A stretch of DNA of 64,000 nucleotides, taken from assembly GCA_021568835.1 (NCBI GenBank), contig JAKGSH010000010.1, positions 5,022,001-5,086,000 on the forward strand, read 5' to 3'. Of the stretch, positions 63,913 to 64,000 are shown piece after piece. A model generated the notes under the pieces. It made no database searches. It had not been told where the DNA came from and was given only the letters and a program-made list of their open reading frames with translations. This DNA is from Streptomyces sp. Tue 6430 (GTDB lineage Bacteria > Actinomycetota > Actinomycetes > Streptomycetales > Streptomycetaceae). The stretch's first letter is position 1. Every line of letters begins with the position of its first letter. The position numbers and the translations under genes were made by a program.

Positions 63913-64000
63913 GGGTGTCACCTGACTGATTGTGCAGGTTGTGCCAGGTGGAGGGCGCGTGCCCGCGGGTTGTCTTTGCAGGAACTCGAAGGAAACTAGG

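Overview
This is a high-GC actinobacterial chromosome window, almost certainly from Streptomyces. The signs are very strong GC bias at third codon positions, GTG/TTG starts, ATGA/GTGA overlaps, sporulation and cell-division genes (whiH, sepH), the principal sigma factor hrdB with its Lys/Ala-rich N-terminus, and a gene order that matches from memory the S. coelicolor region around SCO5819-SCO5901. No rRNA, tRNA, CRISPR array, prophage or insertion sequence was seen; this is chromosomal core.

Layout. 1-6 kb: the end of a NUDIX/NrtR-like gene, an ABC ATPase-membrane protein, whiH and hrdB. 6-10 kb: a trypsin-like secreted protease, a DUF7455 zinc-ribbon protein and parE. 10-17 kb: a NarL-type two-component operon headed by a small membrane protein, a DUF485/cation-acetate symporter pair, and a CitA/DcuS-type two-component pair on the minus strand. 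17-20 kb: a sucrase/ferredoxin-like gene under a probable iron box, then an HTH-citrate synthase divergent from a second citrate synthase. 20-29 kb: small unknowns, a CobW-type GTPase, parC and an M16 peptidase pair. 29-31 kb: a c-di-AMP riboswitch with an M23 cell-wall hydrolase, and a GntR regulator. 31-37 kb: ptsH with a DasR site, a PatA-type protein acetyltransferase, DUF5998, a phosphodiesterase and thymidine kinase. 37-44 kb: a methyltransferase, a VOC protein, a rhodanese, sepH, a lactone oxidase and an MFS exporter. 44-64 kb: coproporphyrin ferrochelatase, an inositol monophosphatase, cutRS, DUF4193, DUF3093, thioesterase, dut, DUF3710, kdpDE, OB-fold, DUF3159, a CeoB/CeoC (TrkA) pair, a KimA-like permease and a 23S/tRNA uracil methyltransferase. 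Much of the last block keeps the order of the Mycobacterium tuberculosis dut-ceoBC region.

Two themes connect the genes. One is potassium and osmotic control: kdpDE, paired TrkA RCK proteins, a KimA-like permease, a 31-residue membrane peptide that precedes the TrkA genes, and a c-di-AMP riboswitch elsewhere in the window. The other is central carbon and iron regulation: two citrate synthases, a DasR-controlled HPr, an acetate-type symporter, a PatA acetyltransferase and iron-box-like sites.

An important caveat is sequence quality. I find 21 apparent single-base deletions in 17 genes, nearly all in G or C runs, and no compensating insertions. These break genes that should be intact (citrate synthase, kdpD, dut, CeoC) and create one false fusion (dut-DUF3710). 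I annotate these as full genes with the break noted, because homopolymer under-calling explains the pattern better than mass pseudogenisation.
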